Source: Enterobacter bugandensis
GTDB taxonomy: Bacteria > Pseudomonadota > Gammaproteobacteria > Enterobacterales > Enterobacteriaceae
Reading direction: 5' to 3'
Assembly (NCBI RefSeq): GCF_900324475.1
Contig: NZ_LT992502.1
Coordinates: 4,154,001 to 4,218,000 of the forward strand
DNA: 64,000 bases
Shown: piece by piece, positions 37,100-50,013 of the stretch
Layout of the letters: every line of letters begins with the position of its first letter
How positions within the stretch are numbered: position 1 is the stretch's first letter
Notes under the pieces: model-generated
Told to the model about the DNA's origin: nothing
Database searches by the model: none
Seen by the model: the letters and a program-made list of their open reading frames with translations, nothing else
Position numbers and translations under genes: made by a program

Positions 37100-38020
37100 G
37101 CGGGGAACCCACGAGCGGCCCAGCGCCGAACCCTGTACGCCGTTTTCCTGAAGATAGCGGTCGATTTCCACCATCCCCGTCCACCGGTTCTCGCACCAGA
37201 GCGGTGCCAGAAGCGTTGGACGGCGGGCGCTGGCGGAGATGCGGTGGTAGACAATCTCCGGCGGCGTGTGGCGAATCATCTCTCCCGCCGTCACCGTATA
37301 GTCGGCGAGCTCGATACTGCTTAACCGCCCGGCTTCCCAGGCTTTCGCCATTATGCTTCCCTTCACGATATGCAGCGGGTGCAGCTTAATGCCGTCTACA
37401 CCGGTTTCCACGACTTTTTCCAGCGTCTCCAGGCCATGCTGCTGCCCTTCTCCGGGCAAGCCGACAATCAAATGCGAACAGACTTTCAGGCCACGCTCGC
37501 GGGCGAGACGCGTGGTGCGCTGGTAGCAGGCGAAATCATGCCCACGATTGATACGGTGCAGGGTTTTATCGTGCGCGGTCTGCAGGCCCAGCTCCAGCCA
37601 GATCTCATAGCCCTTCTCTCTGTACTCGCTAAGTAAATCCAGCACCGCCTCCGGTACGCAGTCCGGGCGCGTACCCACGCACAGCCCGACAATGTTCGCC
37701 TGAGCGACCGCCTGTTGATACATCGAGCGTAATACCTGAACCTCCGCCCACGTGCTGGTGTAGGCCTGGAAATAGGCCAGATACTGCTTCGCGCGGTTCA
37801 CCAGGCTGGCCTGATGGGCGAGCTGTTCCGCGATAGATTTATGCTGCTGGGCTTCGTCAGCAAACGACGCAACGTTACAGAAGGTGCAGCCGCCGCGCCC
37901 GATGGTGCCGTCGCGGTTCGGGCAGCTAAAGCCGCCGTGCAGCGTCAGCTTATGCACCTTTTGACCGTACCGCTGCAAAAGATCCCCACCAAACATATTG
38001 ACTAATTTCTGTAACTGCAT
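37079..38020 (-). CDS. yhcC: Radical SAM family protein YhcC
   Basis: 313-residue Elp3-like radical SAM protein. The Fe-S cluster cysteines are in [18 protein letters not shown]. The start was set at [12 protein letters not shown] as in E. coli. The body is highly conserved to [13 protein letters not shown], but the end (RLSTAAA) differs from the E. coli end as I recall it (PTE), and its last seven codons, including the stop, are antisense to the end of yjgR. The protein is about four residues longer than in E. coli. Substrate unknown. Confidence 0.94.
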   Translation of the reverse strand: MQLQKLVNMFGGDLLQRYGQKVHKLTLHGGFSCPNRDGTIGRGGCTFCNVASFADEAQQHKSIAEQLAHQASLVNRAKQYLAYFQAYTSTWAEVQVLRSMYQQAVAQANIVGLCVGTRPDCVPEAVLDLLSEYREKGYEIWLELGLQTAHDKTLHRINRGHDFACYQRTTRLARERGLKVCSHLIVGLPGEGQQHGLETLEKVVETGVDGIKLHPLHIVKGSIMAKAWEAGRLSSIELADYTVTAGEMIRHTPPEIVYHRISASARRPTLLAPLWCENRWTGMVEIDRYLQENGVQGSALGRSWVPRLSTAAA

Positions 38021-38707
38021 AATCTGATAGACCGTCCCGAAGAAAGGGGACAAGCCTGCCATTTTTAGCCTCTGTCGGCGATGACCTGGATCAATCGCCC
38101 TGGATGGCCTTTATCTATTTGAATAAATAATCACGATTACCGAGATTTCATTCACCCGCCACGTAATTACTTTTCCTTATGTTCTGATGGTTTTTTTCAT
38201 TTATAGCGCCAGGACTGAAAAACAGTGATTTTATGCGGGTTCGAACACTGCACCAGATTATTATTCTGCCATAAATCCGCATTTCAGCACGCTGCATCAA
38301 TAATACCGCTTTCATATAGTGAGTCAGATCACACTCCCCTGCACCTTCCTGGCGCTTTCAGTGGTTGTAAAATTAGTAAAATAACCAATAAAAACATAAT
38401 GATAATTACGCTTTAGCACATTTTTGTATAAATAAGATTGCCATTTGACCTGTGTACCAATTCCCGATAAGTTGGAAATCCGCTGGAAGCTTTCTGGATG
38501 AGCGGCCTGCTCATCATATTTATGCAGTAATTGAGATTCCCTCTGAAGCAAGTCCTCAAACTTGTTTACCTGCGCGAAAGGATGAAAAAGAGGGCGAATG
38601 CGAGGTCCGCGTATGAAACGCTAACCCCGTCGCCATGCTCTTTCTGCGCCTGTGCGCCACGGTAAAGTTCAGTGGGAAGCCCGACGAGCCTGGGGAGGTT
38701 CACTGAT
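38021..38707 (+). promoter_or_regulatory. Long yhcC-gltB intergenic region with gltB promoter and leader
   Basis: 687 bp without a credible gene; AT-rich in the middle. A CRP-type palindrome AGTGA-N6-TCACA is at 38318-38333. A possible promoter is TTGACC (38445-38450), 17 bp, TAAGTT (38468-38473), which would leave a leader of more than 200 nt before gltB. In E. coli this region carries Lrp, IHF and CRP sites. I could not place Lrp sites by eye. The yhcC promoter should lie at the left end. Confidence 0.5.
38316..38335. promoter_or_regulatory. Putative CRP-binding site upstream of gltB
   Basis: Core AGTGA-GTCAGA-TCACA matches the TGTGA-N6-TCACA consensus at 9 of 10 fixed positions. It lies about 375 bp upstream of gltB and about 110 bp upstream of the proposed -35. 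Confidence 0.6.
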
Positions 38708-41700
38708 ATGTTGTACGATAAATCCCTTGAGAAGGATAACTGTGGTTTCGGCCTGATCGCCCACATAGAAGGCGAACCTAGCCACAAGGTAGTGCGTACC
38801 GCTATTCACGCACTGGCCCGTATGCAGCACCGTGGCGCCATCCTGGCCGATGGTAAAACCGGCGACGGTTGCGGCCTGCTGCTGCAAAAACCGGATCGTT
38901 TCTTCCGCATCGTGGCGGAAGAGCGCGGCTGGCGTTTAGCCAAAAACTACGCTGTCGGCATGCTGTTCCTGAATCAGGATCCTGAAAAGGCTGCCGCCTC
39001 ACGCCGCATCGTTGAAGAAGAACTTCAGCGCGAAACCCTGTCGATTGTCGGCTGGCGCGATGTGCCAACCAACGAAGGGGTACTCGGTGAAATCGCCCTC
39101 TCCTCGCTGCCTCGTATTGAGCAGATTTTCGTTAACGCGCCTGCGGGCTGGCGTCCGCGCGATATGGAACGCCGTCTGTTTATCGCCCGTCGCCGCATTG
39201 AAAAACGTCTCCAGGACGATAAAGAGTTCTACGTCTGTAGCCTCTCTAACCTGGTGAACATCTATAAAGGTCTGTGTATGCCGGCTGACCTGCCGCGCTT
39301 CTACCTGGACCTGGCGGACCTGCGTCTGGAATCGGCCATTTGCCTGTTCCACCAGCGCTTCTCCACCAACACCGTGCCGCGCTGGCCGCTGGCGCAGCCG
39401 TTCCGCTACCTGGCGCACAACGGCGAGATCAACACCATCACCGGTAACCGCCAGTGGGCGCGTGCTCGTACCTATAAGTTCCAGACCCCGCTGATCCCTG
39501 ACCTGCACGATGCCGCACCGTTCGTGAACGAAACCGGCTCTGACTCCAGCTCCATGGATAACATGCTGGAACTGCTGCTGGCAGGCGGGATGGATATCGT
39601 GCGCGCCATGCGTCTGCTCGTGCCACCGGCCTGGCAGAACAACCCGGATATGGATCCGGAGCTGCGCGCGTTCTTCGACTTTAACTCCATGCATATGGAG
39701 CCGTGGGACGGCCCGGCAGGTATCGTAATGTCCGACGGTCGCTTCGCTGCGTGTAACCTGGACCGTAACGGTCTGCGTCCGGCGCGCTACGTCATCACCA
39801 AAGACAAGCTCATCACCTGCGCCTCTGAAGTGGGGATCTGGGATTACCAGCCTGACGAAGTGGTCGAGAAAGGCCGCGTCGGTCCGGGCGAGCTGATGGT
39901 GATCGATACCCGCGGCGGCCGTATTCTGCACTCTGCGGAAACCGATAACGATCTGAAAAGCCGCCATCCGTATAAAGAGTGGATGGCGAAAAACGTCCGT
40001 CGCCTGGTGCCGTTCGAAGATCTGTCTGACGACGAAGTGGGCAGCCGCGAGATGGACGACGATACCCTCGCGAGCTTCCAGAAGCAGTTTAACTACAGCG
40101 CGGAAGAACTGGACTCGGTTATTCGCGTGCTCGGCGAAAACGGCCAGGAAGCGGTCGGCTCGATGGGTGACGATACCCCGTTCGCCGTGCTCTCCAGCCA
40201 GCCGCGCATTATTTACGACTATTTCCGTCAGCAGTTTGCGCAGGTGACCAACCCGCCAATCGACCCGCTGCGTGAAGCCCACGTGATGTCGCTGGCCACC
40301 AGCATCGGCCGTGAGATGAACGTCTTCTGCGAAGCCGAAGGCCAGGCGCACCGTCTGACCTTTAAATCGCCGATCCTGCTGTACTCTGATTTTAAACAGC
40401 TCACCACCATGACCGAGGAGCACTACCGCGCCGACACGCTCGATATCACCTTCGACGTGACCGAAACGAGCCTCGAAGAGACGGTGAATGCGCTGTGTGA
40501 CAAAGCCGAGCAGATGGTGCGTAACGGCACCGTTCTGCTGGTGCTGTCTGACCGTAACATTGCGAAAAACCGTCTGCCGGTGCCTGCGCCAATGGCGGTG
40601 GGAGCTATCCAGACGCGTCTGGTCGACAAGAGCCTGCGCTGCGACGCCAACATCATTGTGGAAACCGCGAGCGCCCGCGATCCGCACCACTTTGCCGTGC
40701 TGTTAGGCTTTGGTGCGACGGCGATCTATCCATACCTGGCCTACGAAACGCTGGCTCGCCTGGTAGACACCCGCGCCATCGACAAAGATTACCGCACGGT
40801 GATGCTGAACTACCGTAACGGCATCAACAAAGGCCTGTACAAGATCATGTCCAAAATGGGCATCTCGACCATTGCCTCTTACCGCTGCTCGAAGCTGTTT
40901 GAAGCGGTCGGCCTGCACGACGACGTCGCCAACCTCTGCTTCCAGGGCGTGGTCAGCCGCATCGGCGGGGCCGGTTTTGCTGACTTCCAGCAGGATCTGG
41001 TGAACCTGTCGAAGCGCGCCTGGCTGGCACGTAAGCCGCTGGAACAGGGCGGCCTGCTGAAATACGTTCACGGCGGCGAATATCACGCCTACAACCCGGA
41101 CGTGGTGCGCACGCTGCAACAGGCGGTACAGAGCGGCGAATACAGCGATTATCAGCAGTATGCCGAGCTGGTGAACAACCGTCCGGCAGCGACGCTGCGC
41201 GACCTTATTGCCCTCAATCCGGGCGATGAAGCGGTCAGCGTTGACGAAGTTGAGCCTGCATCCGAACTGTTCAAACGCTTCGATACCGCGGCGATGTCCA
41301 TCGGCGCGCTGAGCCCGGAAGCGCACGAAGCGCTGGCGGAAGCCATGAACAGCATCGGCGGCAACTCCAACTCCGGCGAGGGCGGTGAAGATCCGGCCCG
41401 TTACGGCACCAACAAAGTGTCGCGCATCAAGCAGGTGGCGTCCGGCCGCTTTGGCGTAACCCCTGCCTACCTGGTTAACGCCGATGTGATCCAGATTAAG
41501 GTCGCTCAGGGTGCAAAACCGGGCGAAGGCGGTCAGCTGCCGGGTGATAAAGTCACCCCGTACATCGCCAAACTGCGCTACTCGGTGCCGGGCGTGACGC
41601 TGATTTCCCCGCCGCCGCACCACGATATCTACTCTATCGAGGATCTGGCGCAGCTCATTTTCGACCTGAAGCAGGTCAACCCGAAAGCGATGATCTCCGT

Positions 41701-43168
41701 GAAGCTGGTTTCCGAGCCGGGCGTCGGCACCATCGCCACCGGCGTGGCGAAAGCCTATGCGGATCTGATCACCATTGCCGGCTACGACGGCGGTACCGGC
41801 GCAAGCCCGCTCTCCTCCGTGAAATACGCGGGCTGCCCGTGGGAGCTTGGCCTGGTGGAAACCCAGCAGGCGCTGGTGGCTAACGGTCTGCGTCACAAGA
41901 TCCGTCTGCAGGTGGACGGCGGTCTGAAAACCGGCCTCGACATCATCAAAGCGGCGATTCTGGGTGCGGAAAGCTTCGGCTTCGGTACCGGCCCGATGGT
42001 TGCGCTCGGCTGTAAATACCTGCGTATTTGCCACCTGAACAACTGCGCAACCGGCGTTGCGACCCAGGACGAGAAGCTGCGTAAGAATCACTATCATGGC
42101 CTGCCGTTCAAGGTGACTAACTACTTTGACTTCATCGCCCGTGAAACCCGCGAGCTGATGGCGCAGCTGGGCGTGAAGCGTCTGGTGGATCTGATTGGCC
42201 GTACCGACCTGCTGAAAGAGCTGGAAGGCTTCACCGCCAAGCAGCAGAAGCTGGAGCTGTCTAAGCTGCTGGAAACGGCTGAGCCGCATCCTGGCAAAGC
42301 GGTTTACTGCACCGAGAACAACCCGCCGTTCGACAACGGCGTGCTGAACGCGCAGCTGCTGCAACAGGCGAAGCCGTACGTGGACGAGAAGCAGAGCAAA
42401 ACGTTCTGGTTTGATATTCGCAATACCGACCGTTCTGTCGGCGCGTCCCTCTCCGGTTATATCGCGCAAACGCACGGCGATCAGGGGCTGGCGTCGGATC
42501 CGATTACCGCGCACTTCAGCGGTACCGCGGGCCAGAGCTTCGGCGTGTGGAACGCCGGCGGCGTTGAGTTATACCTGACCGGCGATGCCAACGACTACGT
42601 CGGCAAAGGCATGGCGGGCGGTCTGCTGGCGGTGCGTCCTCCGGTCGGTTCAGCCTTCCGCAGCCATGAAGCCAGCATCATCGGCAACACCTGTCTGTAC
42701 GGTGCGACAGGCGGTCGTCTGTTTGCCGCGGGCCGTGCGGGCGAACGTTTTGCGGTGCGTAACTCCGGTGCCATCACCGTGGTGGAAGGCATCGGCGATA
42801 ACGGCTGCGAATACATGACGGGCGGAATTGTGTGCGTCCTGGGTAAAACCGGCGTGAACTTTGGCGCCGGCATGACGGGCGGTTTTGCCTACGTGCTGGA
42901 TGAAGACGGTGAGTTCCGCAAACGCGTGAACCCGGAACTGGTGGAAGTGCTGGACGTTGATTCGCTGGCCATTCACGAAGAACACCTGCGCGGTTTGATT
43001 ACCGAACACGTGCAGCATACCGGTTCTTCGCGCGGCGAAGAGATCCTGGCGAACTGGCCAGCGTTCTCTGCGAAATTCGCGCTGGTTAAGCCGAAGTCCA
43101 GCGATGTTAAAGCCCTGTTGGGTCACCGTAGTCGTAGCGCAGCAGAGCTGCGCGTGCAGGCGCAGTAA
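38708..43168 (+). CDS. gltB: Glutamate synthase (NADPH) large subunit
   Basis: 1486-residue GOGAT alpha subunit. It has a short propeptide (1-11), then C12, the N-terminal nucleophile of the mature glutaminase domain (CGFGLIAH). A central domain, the FMN-binding synthase domain ([14 protein letters not shown] region), the 3Fe-4S cysteines in [15 protein letters not shown] and the GXGXG beta-helix at the C-terminus follow. The ATG at 38708 with GGGGAGG 9 bp upstream gives the E. coli length; a GTG at 38672 is also in frame. It makes glutamate from glutamine and 2-oxoglutarate together with GltD. Confidence 0.99.
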   Translation: MLYDKSLEKDNCGFGLIAHIEGEPSHKVVRTAIHALARMQHRGAILADGKTGDGCGLLLQKPDRFFRIVAEERGWRLAKNYAVGMLFLNQDPEKAAASRRIVEEELQRETLSIVGWRDVPTNEGVLGEIALSSLPRIEQIFVNAPAGWRPRDMERRLFIARRRIEKRLQDDKEFYVCSLSNLVNIYKGLCMPADLPRFYLDLADLRLESAICLFHQRFSTNTVPRWPLAQPFRYLAHNGEINTITGNRQWARARTYKFQTPLIPDLHDAAPFVNETGSDSSSMDNMLELLLAGGMDIVRAMRLLVPPAWQNNPDMDPELRAFFDFNSMHMEPWDGPAGIVMSDGRFAACNLDRNGLRPARYVITKDKLITCASEVGIWDYQPDEVVEKGRVGPGELMVIDTRGGRILHSAETDNDLKSRHPYKEWMAKNVRRLVPFEDLSDDEVGSREMDDDTLASFQKQFNYSAEELDSVIRVLGENGQEAVGSMGDDTPFAVLSSQPRIIYDYFRQQFAQVTNPPIDPLREAHVMSLATSIGREMNVFCEAEGQAHRLTFKSPILLYSDFKQLTTMTEEHYRADTLDITFDVTETSLEETVNALCDKAEQMVRNGTVLLVLSDRNIAKNRLPVPAPMAVGAIQTRLVDKSLRCDANIIVETASARDPHHFAVLLGFGATAIYPYLAYETLARLVDTRAIDKDYRTVMLNYRNGINKGLYKIMSKMGISTIASYRCSKLFEAVGLHDDVANLCFQGVVSRIGGAGFADFQQDLVNLSKRAWLARKPLEQGGLLKYVHGGEYHAYNPDVVRTLQQAVQSGEYSDYQQYAELVNNRPAATLRDLIALNPGDEAVSVDEVEPASELFKRFDTAAMSIGALSPEAHEALAEAMNSIGGNSNSGEGGEDPARYGTNKVSRIKQVASGRFGVTPAYLVNADVIQIKVAQGAKPGEGGQLPGDKVTPYIAKLRYSVPGVTLISPPPHHDIYSIEDLAQLIFDLKQVNPKAMISVKLVSEPGVGTIATGVAKAYADLITIAGYDGGTGASPLSSVKYAGCPWELGLVETQQALVANGLRHKIRLQVDGGLKTGLDIIKAAILGAESFGFGTGPMVALGCKYLRICHLNNCATGVATQDEKLRKNHYHGLPFKVTNYFDFIARETRELMAQLGVKRLVDLIGRTDLLKELEGFTAKQQKLELSKLLETAEPHPGKAVYCTENNPPFDNGVLNAQLLQQAKPYVDEKQSKTFWFDIRNTDRSVGASLSGYIAQTHGDQGLASDPITAHFSGTAGQSFGVWNAGGVELYLTGDANDYVGKGMAGGLLAVRPPVGSAFRSHEASIIGNTCLYGATGGRLFAAGRAGERFAVRNSGAITVVEGIGDNGCEYMTGGIVCVLGKTGVNFGAGMTGGFAYVLDEDGEFRKRVNPELVEVLDVDSLAIHEEHLRGLITEHVQHTGSSRGEEILANWPAFSAKFALVKPKSSDVKALLGHRSRSAAELRVQAQ

Positions 43169-44596
<1,428 letters not shown>

Positions 44597-44710
44597 GACC
44601 CTCTGACTCCCTGGCAGAAGCATAAAGCGGAACGCCGGGGAGCCTGTTTTCAGTAACCTCCCCTTCAGTTAACGATACCCATTTCCCCACAAATGCAGTG
44701 TAAACCCCGG

Positions 44711-44726
44711 ACGTAAACGTTTGCAT
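44711..44726. promoter_or_regulatory. PurR operator of codBA
   Basis: ACGTAAACGTTTGCAT matches the PurR consensus ACGCAAACGTTTGCGT at 14 of 16 positions. It overlaps the -35 of the codB promoter, so PurR with hypoxanthine or guanine should repress codBA as in E. coli. Confidence 0.88.
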
Positions 44727-44748
44727 TGATGAAAAAAATGGATATTAT
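44721..44748 (+). promoter_or_regulatory. Sigma-70 promoter of codBA
   Basis: TTGCAT (44721-44726), a 16-bp spacer and TATTAT (44743-44748). It is about 37 bp upstream of the codB start, with the PurR box across the -35. Confidence 0.7.
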
Positions 44749-44785
44749 GCGGCGGATTTTTTTGGCCAAAATTCAAGGAGGCGTT

Positions 44786-46036
44786 GTGTCGCAAGATAAC
44801 AATTATAGCCAGGGCCCCGTCCCTCTGGCGGCGCGGAAAGGCGTGGTTCCACTCACTTTTGTGATGTTAGGGTTAACGTTTTTTTCCGCCAGTATGTGGA
44901 CCGGAGGCACGCTCGGTACCGGTCTTTCCTATAATGATTTCTTCCTCGCAGTTCTCTTCGGCAATCTCCTCCTCGGTATTTACACTGCTTTTCTTGGCTA
45001 CATTGGCGCAAAAACCGGCCTCTCAACCCATCTTCTTGCGCGTTACTCGTTCGGTATAAAAGGTTCCTGGCTTCCCTCCATGCTTTTAGGCGGTACGCAG
45101 GTAGGATGGTTTGGCGTCGGCGTAGCGATGTTTGCCATCCCGGTGAGTAAAGCCACGGGCATCGACGTGAACGTCCTGATTGCGGTTTCCGGCCTGTTGA
45201 TGACGTTGACCATTTTTTTTGGCATCTCGGCACTGACGATTTTATCCATCATCGCCGTACCCGCTATCGTCATCCTGGGTAGCTACTCCGTCTGGCTGGC
45301 GGTGGACGGCGTGGGAGGGTTGGACCACCTCAAATCCATTGTGCCGCAGACGCCGCTCAACTTTTCCAGCGCGCTGGCGCTGGTTGTAGGTTCGTTTATC
45401 AGCGCAGGCACGCTGACCGCCGACTTCGTCCGCTTTGGCCGCAATGCTAAAGGTGCCGTTCTGGTGGCGATGGTGGCATTTTTCCTTGGCAACTCGCTGA
45501 TGTTTATCTTCGGTGCGGCAGGCGCTGCTGCCGTAGGACAGGCCGATATTTCTGACGTGATGATCGCCCAGGGACTGCTGCTGCCGGCGATTGTCGTTCT
45601 CGGCCTGAATATCTGGACCACCAATGACAACGCGCTGTACGCCTCTGGTCTGGGTTTCGCCAATATTACTGGCCTTTCCAGCCGTACGCTGTCGGTGGTA
45701 AATGGCATTATCGGTACGCTGTGCGCGCTGTGGCTATACAACAACTTCGTTGGCTGGCTGACCTTTCTGTCGGCAGCGATTCCGCCGATTGGCGGGGTAA
45801 TTATCGCCGACTATCTGATTAATCGCCGCCGCTATGCCAGCTTCGACCACGCAAAATTTGTGTCTGTTAACTGGATTGCCATTTTCTCGGTCGCCCTGGG
45901 TGTTGCTGCCGGGCACTACATTCCGGGAATTGTCCCCGTTAACGCAGTATTGGGTGGCGTCTTCAGCTATTTGGTGTTAAACCCATTCGCCAGACGTACC
46001 CTTGCCAATCCTTCGGAGGCTTCCCATGCAGAATAA
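44786..46036 (+). CDS. codB: Cytosine permease
   Basis: 416-residue NCS1-family cytosine:cation symporter with about 12 helices. The start is the GTG at 44786 ([11 protein letters not shown]...), 4 bp after AAGGAGG, as in E. coli, where codB also starts with GTG; an ATG at 44726 lies inside the promoter. It imports cytosine for deamination by CodA. Its 3' end overlaps codA by 11 bp. The pair sits beside gltBD here rather than at its E. coli position near 8 min. Confidence 0.96.
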   Translation: MSQDNNYSQGPVPLAARKGVVPLTFVMLGLTFFSASMWTGGTLGTGLSYNDFFLAVLFGNLLLGIYTAFLGYIGAKTGLSTHLLARYSFGIKGSWLPSMLLGGTQVGWFGVGVAMFAIPVSKATGIDVNVLIAVSGLLMTLTIFFGISALTILSIIAVPAIVILGSYSVWLAVDGVGGLDHLKSIVPQTPLNFSSALALVVGSFISAGTLTADFVRFGRNAKGAVLVAMVAFFLGNSLMFIFGAAGAAAVGQADISDVMIAQGLLLPAIVVLGLNIWTTNDNALYASGLGFANITGLSSRTLSVVNGIIGTLCALWLYNNFVGWLTFLSAAIPPIGGVIIADYLINRRRYASFDHAKFVSVNWIAIFSVALGVAAGHYIPGIVPVNAVLGGVFSYLVLNPFARRTLANPSEASHAE

Positions 46037-47306
46037 TTCCCTCACTATCCGTCAGGCCCGTTTGCAGGGGCAGGAGGGTTTATGGCAAATCACGATTGAG
46101 AACGGACGCTTCAGCCGAATCGATCCTCAGGAAACCGCCCCTGCGCCAGTCGGTCAGGTGCTGGACGCCGAATGCGGGCTGGTTATCCCTCCTTTCATCG
46201 AACCGCATATCCATCTGGATACAACGCAAACGGCGGGTGAACCGAGCTGGAACCAGTCAGGCACCCTTTTCGAAGGCATCGAGCGCTGGGCCGAACGTAA
46301 GGCGATGCTCACCCACGAAGACGTTAAAGCTCGCGCGATGCAAACCCTGAAGTGGCAGATCGCTAACGGCATTCAGTACGTACGTACTCACGTTGACGTC
46401 TCGGACCCTACCCTTACGGCACTGAAAGCCATGCTGGAGGTGAAGCAGGAAGTCGCCCCGTGGGTCGATATGCAAATTGTGGCATTCCCGCAGGAAGGCA
46501 TTCTTTCTTATCCGAACGGTGAAGCACTGCTTGAGGAGGCCGTGCGTTTAGGGGCGGATGTCATCGGCGCAATCCCGCACTTTGAATTTACGCGTGAATA
46601 TGGCGTGGAGTCGCTGCATAAAACGTTTTCCCTGGCCAGAAAGTACGATCGCCTGATCGATGTCCACTGTGACGAAATTGATGATGAACAATCGCGCTTC
46701 GTTGAAACCGTTGCCGCCCTGGCACATCGTGACGGAATGGGTTCGCGCGTGACCGCCAGCCATACCACGGCAATGCACTCCTATAATGGTGCGTATACGT
46801 CCCGGCTGTTTCGCCTGTTAAAAATGTCAGGCATTAACTTCGTGGCAAACCCGCTGGTTAACACGCATTTGCAGGGCCGTTTCGATACCTATCCCAAACG
46901 CCGCGGCATTACACGCGTCAAAGAGATGCTGGAAGCGGAGATCAACGTCTGCTTCGGTCATGACGACGTTTTCGATCCGTGGTATCCGCTGGGAACCGCG
47001 AATATGCTTCAGGTTCTGCATATGGGGCTGCACGTCTGCCAACTGATGGGCTACGGGCAAATAAACGATGGGCTTAACCTGATCACTACCCACAGCGCGA
47101 AAACGCTCAATTTGCAGGACTATGGCGTGCGCGTTGGGAATTCAGCAAACCTGGTGATCCTCCCGGCAGAGAATGGGTTTGATGCCGTTCGTCGCCAGAC
47201 GCCGGCACGATACTCTGTTCGCCACGGCAAGGTGATTGCCGAGACGGTGCCCAGCCAGACAACCTTGCACCTGACGCAGCCGGAAGCGGTGACGTTTAAG
47301 CGCTAA
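46026..47306 (+). CDS. codA: Cytosine deaminase
   Basis: 426-residue amidohydrolase that deaminates cytosine to uracil and ammonia. Metal ligands H61 and H63 are in EPHIHLD; further ligands and catalytic residues lie in VHCDEIDDE (His, Glu) and [10 protein letters not shown] (Asp). The start at [10 protein letters not shown] is inside codB with a GGAGG site; an ATG 24 bp upstream is in frame but less likely. The ammonia and glutamate links with neighbouring gltBD are suggestive only. Confidence 0.97.
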   Translation: MQNNSLTIRQARLQGQEGLWQITIENGRFSRIDPQETAPAPVGQVLDAECGLVIPPFIEPHIHLDTTQTAGEPSWNQSGTLFEGIERWAERKAMLTHEDVKARAMQTLKWQIANGIQYVRTHVDVSDPTLTALKAMLEVKQEVAPWVDMQIVAFPQEGILSYPNGEALLEEAVRLGADVIGAIPHFEFTREYGVESLHKTFSLARKYDRLIDVHCDEIDDEQSRFVETVAALAHRDGMGSRVTASHTTAMHSYNGAYTSRLFRLLKMSGINFVANPLVNTHLQGRFDTYPKRRGITRVKEMLEAEINVCFGHDDVFDPWYPLGTANMLQVLHMGLHVCQLMGYGQINDGLNLITTHSAKTLNLQDYGVRVGNSANLVILPAENGFDAVRRQTPARYSVRHGKVIAETVPSQTTLHLTQPEAVTFKR

Positions 47307-47394
47307 TTCTGGGTTGGAAACCGCGTGGCAAACGTCATCGCGTACATAAAGATATCCTCGGCGGAGCTAACGCCCTGCCGCTTTTTCCAGCGGA

Positions 47395-48885
47395 TTAACT
47401 TTTGCTTTTGGCTAAAGCGCTTTTATCGCCGCCAAACGGGACGGCTCCGCTGAAAGGTTTACCGTCGATGGCGTCGTGGGTTCGAATCGCCTCCGGCCGC
47501 AGCCAGCGCTGAACGCGGGACGGCATATCCAGTCCAATCAGCAGGATCACCACAAAGGTCAGGCCGAAGGAGAGCGATCCCAGGGCTGTGCCCAGCGCCA
47601 TATTCTGCGACAGCAGCGCACCAATCACCGGGGCGATCGCCCCGCCCAGCGCCCCGACGTTATAGGTAAAGCCCAGACCCGCCGCACGCTGGTCGGTGTC
47701 GAAATAACCGCCGATGAGTTTCGGTAAGATCCCCGAGATCCCCTGCCCCAGCATCTGCTGGAAAAAGAGCAGCAGGCCCAGCACCCAGACATTTGCGCCA
47801 CCGATCGCAAAGACGGGAACGATCAGCAACTGTGAGGCCAGCAGGCTACAGACGTAGGCCTTCCGGGTGCCCAACCAGTCGCCGAGAAAACCACCCACGC
47901 AGCAGCCTACAGCCGCGCCGAAGCCGCTAAAGAACAGCACCTTCGCCACCGTTGACGGATCATAGGCCAGATCGGTTTTCAGATACGTGGGTAACAGCGC
48001 CTGAATCGGCCAGGAGTAGAGGAACGCGAAGAGCACGACAACCATCAGCGTGACGCCCGTAGGCCAGCGTTTACCGCTGCTTTGCACCATAAAGCTGATA
48101 AACACAATGGCGCACAGCAGGCCGAGAATAACCACCAGCCCGGCGTTGTTGAGTTCGCCGGCAAAGCAGAACCACAGCGCCGTGCCGGCAAACAGCGTCA
48201 TCGCCATATTGATCAGACGGTATTTGCCGCGATAAAGAATATCAACCATTGTGCGTACCGGCGCCTGACCTTCGTGCTTCGCTTTCCAGTCTTCAGCCTC
48301 CGGAATATTTTTCCGCAGCCACAGGGCAAAGACGATGGGCAGGATGCCGATAAAGAACAGCGCTCGCCAGCCCCAGACGGGCACGACAAGGCTGTAGACC
48401 TGGGCCGCAACCACGGCACCGATGGAGAAGCCAGAAATCAGAAAACCACTCGCCTTATTGCGCAGGTGTTTCGGCCAGCTTTCGATTACGTAGGTTGCGC
48501 TGGAGCCATATTCCCCCGCCATCCCCATACCAATCACCATGCGGGCGATAAACAGGGTGACGTAACCCGGCGCAAAACCGCAGGCCAGCGTACCGCAGGA
48601 GAAGAGCACGATGCTGGTTATCATTGCCAGCTTGCGGCCATAGCGGTCGCCCATGGCGCCCAGCAGCAGGCCGCCGAACCAGCGCGAAATAAAGGCCGCC
48701 GAAATGAGGCTCGCCGCTTCAACGGTCGTGAGGCCAAATTCACTTTTAATTTCTGTCAGGACTAAGGCAATCAGAACAAAATCGAAGCCATCAAGCAGAT
48801 ATCCCAGCCAGGCGGCGGAGAAGGCGCGCCACTGAGGGCGGCTTAGATGACGGTACCACGGGATGCTTTGGGTAGACTTACTCAT
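47395..48885 (-). CDS. nanT: Sialic acid (Neu5Ac) transporter NanT
   Basis: 496-residue major facilitator transporter for N-acetylneuraminate:proton symport, with the extra helices typical of NanT (about 14 in total). It is highly similar to E. coli along its length, including [15 protein letters not shown], the MFS loop motif. It follows nanA by 112 bp with a BIME between. In E. coli nanE, nanK and yhcH follow; here codA is next on the other strand. Confidence 0.97.
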   Translation of the reverse strand: MSKSTQSIPWYRHLSRPQWRAFSAAWLGYLLDGFDFVLIALVLTEIKSEFGLTTVEAASLISAAFISRWFGGLLLGAMGDRYGRKLAMITSIVLFSCGTLACGFAPGYVTLFIARMVIGMGMAGEYGSSATYVIESWPKHLRNKASGFLISGFSIGAVVAAQVYSLVVPVWGWRALFFIGILPIVFALWLRKNIPEAEDWKAKHEGQAPVRTMVDILYRGKYRLINMAMTLFAGTALWFCFAGELNNAGLVVILGLLCAIVFISFMVQSSGKRWPTGVTLMVVVLFAFLYSWPIQALLPTYLKTDLAYDPSTVAKVLFFSGFGAAVGCCVGGFLGDWLGTRKAYVCSLLASQLLIVPVFAIGGANVWVLGLLLFFQQMLGQGISGILPKLIGGYFDTDQRAAGLGFTYNVGALGGAIAPVIGALLSQNMALGTALGSLSFGLTFVVILLIGLDMPSRVQRWLRPEAIRTHDAIDGKPFSGAVPFGGDKSALAKSKS

Positions 48886-48916
48886 TTCACTCTCCCGACG
48901 ATTTCTCTGTCGTTTT

Positions 48917-48992
48917 GCCGGATGACGGCTGCGCCTTATCCGGCCTACGTATCGCGTTTTTGTAGGCCGGATAAGCGACGCGCCATCCGGCA
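48917..48992. repeat. BIME: inverted pair of REP units
   Basis: GCCGGATGACGGCTGCGCC... and the inverted ...GGCCGGATAAGCGACGCGCCATCCGGC, within the nanA-nanT gap. It may uncouple nanT from nanA expression or protect the upstream mRNA. Confidence 0.9.
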
Positions 48993-48997
48993 GTGCG

Positions 48998-49891
48998 TTA
49001 GCGTTTTTCCGCCATTAACTGCTCCGCCAGCGCCTTCAGCGCCGGCACGAATTGCTCGTCTACAGGGGCAAACGGTTTACGGCACAGCGGCACGGACACC
49101 ACGTCCATGTAGTGCAGAACCGTTTTCAGACCACGGAAGACCCCGGCTTTAATCAGCAGGTCGATGACCTTGTTGCATTCGCTTTGCAGGCGCTGTGCGG
49201 TGGCGTTATCCCCCTCACGAACCGCGTTGGCGATAGCCCGGTAGCGCCAGCCCATAATGTTGTAGGTGCTGCCGATCCCCCCGTCCGCGCCGGCCAGCAG
49301 GCCGGAGGCAAAGATTTCGTCATAGCCGTTGTAGAGCACCAGATCCGGATGCTCACGACGGATCTGCTCCATCTGGAACAGATCGCCGGAGGTTTGTTTT
49401 AACGCGCCGACGCCGGGCAGCGTCACCAGAGTGTTGATCTGATCCAGGCTTAGCTTCACGCCGCTTAACGCCGGGATGTTGTAGACCACCATCGGCAGAC
49501 CATCCGCCGAATCAATAATTGCACGGTAGTGATCGCAATGTTCTTCAAAGCTAAAGGGGTAATAAAACGGCGTGACGGCGGACACGGCGTCAAAGCCCAA
49601 GCGGGCTGCGGCGGTGGCCAGCTGCTGGCTTTCCGCGGTGCTCACGCAGCCAACGTGGGCAATGAGCGTGATTTTTCCTTTCGCCTCCTCCGCCACGATC
49701 TCCATCACCAGCTCGCGTTCAGAAAGGCTTTGGACAAAGGCTTCCCCCGTTGAACCGCCGACATAAAGCCCGTCGATGCCCTGCGCAATATTGAACTGCA
49801 CCAGACGGCGCAGGCTCTCCTTATCCAGCGCCTGCTGTTGGGTAAACGGAGTCAGAAGTGCGGCCATTACGCCGCGGAGTTGCGTTGCCAT
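48998..49891 (-). CDS. nanA: N-acetylneuraminate lyase
   Basis: 297-residue DapA-family aldolase cleaving Neu5Ac to ManNAc and pyruvate. Schiff-base lysine K165 (LKQTSGD) and Y137 (YNIPA) are present, as is GGSTGEAF for the pyruvate carboxylate. The start was set at MATQLRG (E. coli length); an ATG 15 bp upstream is in frame. It is the first gene of the nan operon downstream of nanR and the NanR operator. Confidence 0.98.
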   Translation of the reverse strand: MATQLRGVMAALLTPFTQQQALDKESLRRLVQFNIAQGIDGLYVGGSTGEAFVQSLSERELVMEIVAEEAKGKITLIAHVGCVSTAESQQLATAAARLGFDAVSAVTPFYYPFSFEEHCDHYRAIIDSADGLPMVVYNIPALSGVKLSLDQINTLVTLPGVGALKQTSGDLFQMEQIRREHPDLVLYNGYDEIFASGLLAGADGGIGSTYNIMGWRYRAIANAVREGDNATAQRLQSECNKVIDLLIKAGVFRGLKTVLHYMDVVSVPLCRKPFAPVDEQFVPALKALAEQLMAEKR

Positions 49892-49926
49892 AGATACCTC
49901 AATCATTCGTGTGTTTGTTATAACGA

Positions 49927-49949
49927 TATACCTTTATACCTGTTATACC
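49927..49949 (-). promoter_or_regulatory. NanR operator (three GGTATA repeats)
   Basis: On the minus strand GGTATA occurs three times in tandem, at 49949-49944, 49940-49935 and 49932-49927 (spacers 3 and 2 bp), 36 bp upstream of nanA. This is the known NanR-binding arrangement at nanA in E. coli; Neu5Ac relieves repression. Confidence 0.9.
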
Positions 49950-50013
49950 AGATCAATTAAGCAGCAGTGGAATACAGAACGCTTATATTGCGATCTGCTT
50001 CACTAAAGGATCG

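Noticed and set aside
40703..42514. 603-codon open frame antisense to gltB (and another at 38999-40690)
   Set aside because: Both are compositional shadows of gltB; rich in Arg/His/Gln without domain features, and no ribosome site.
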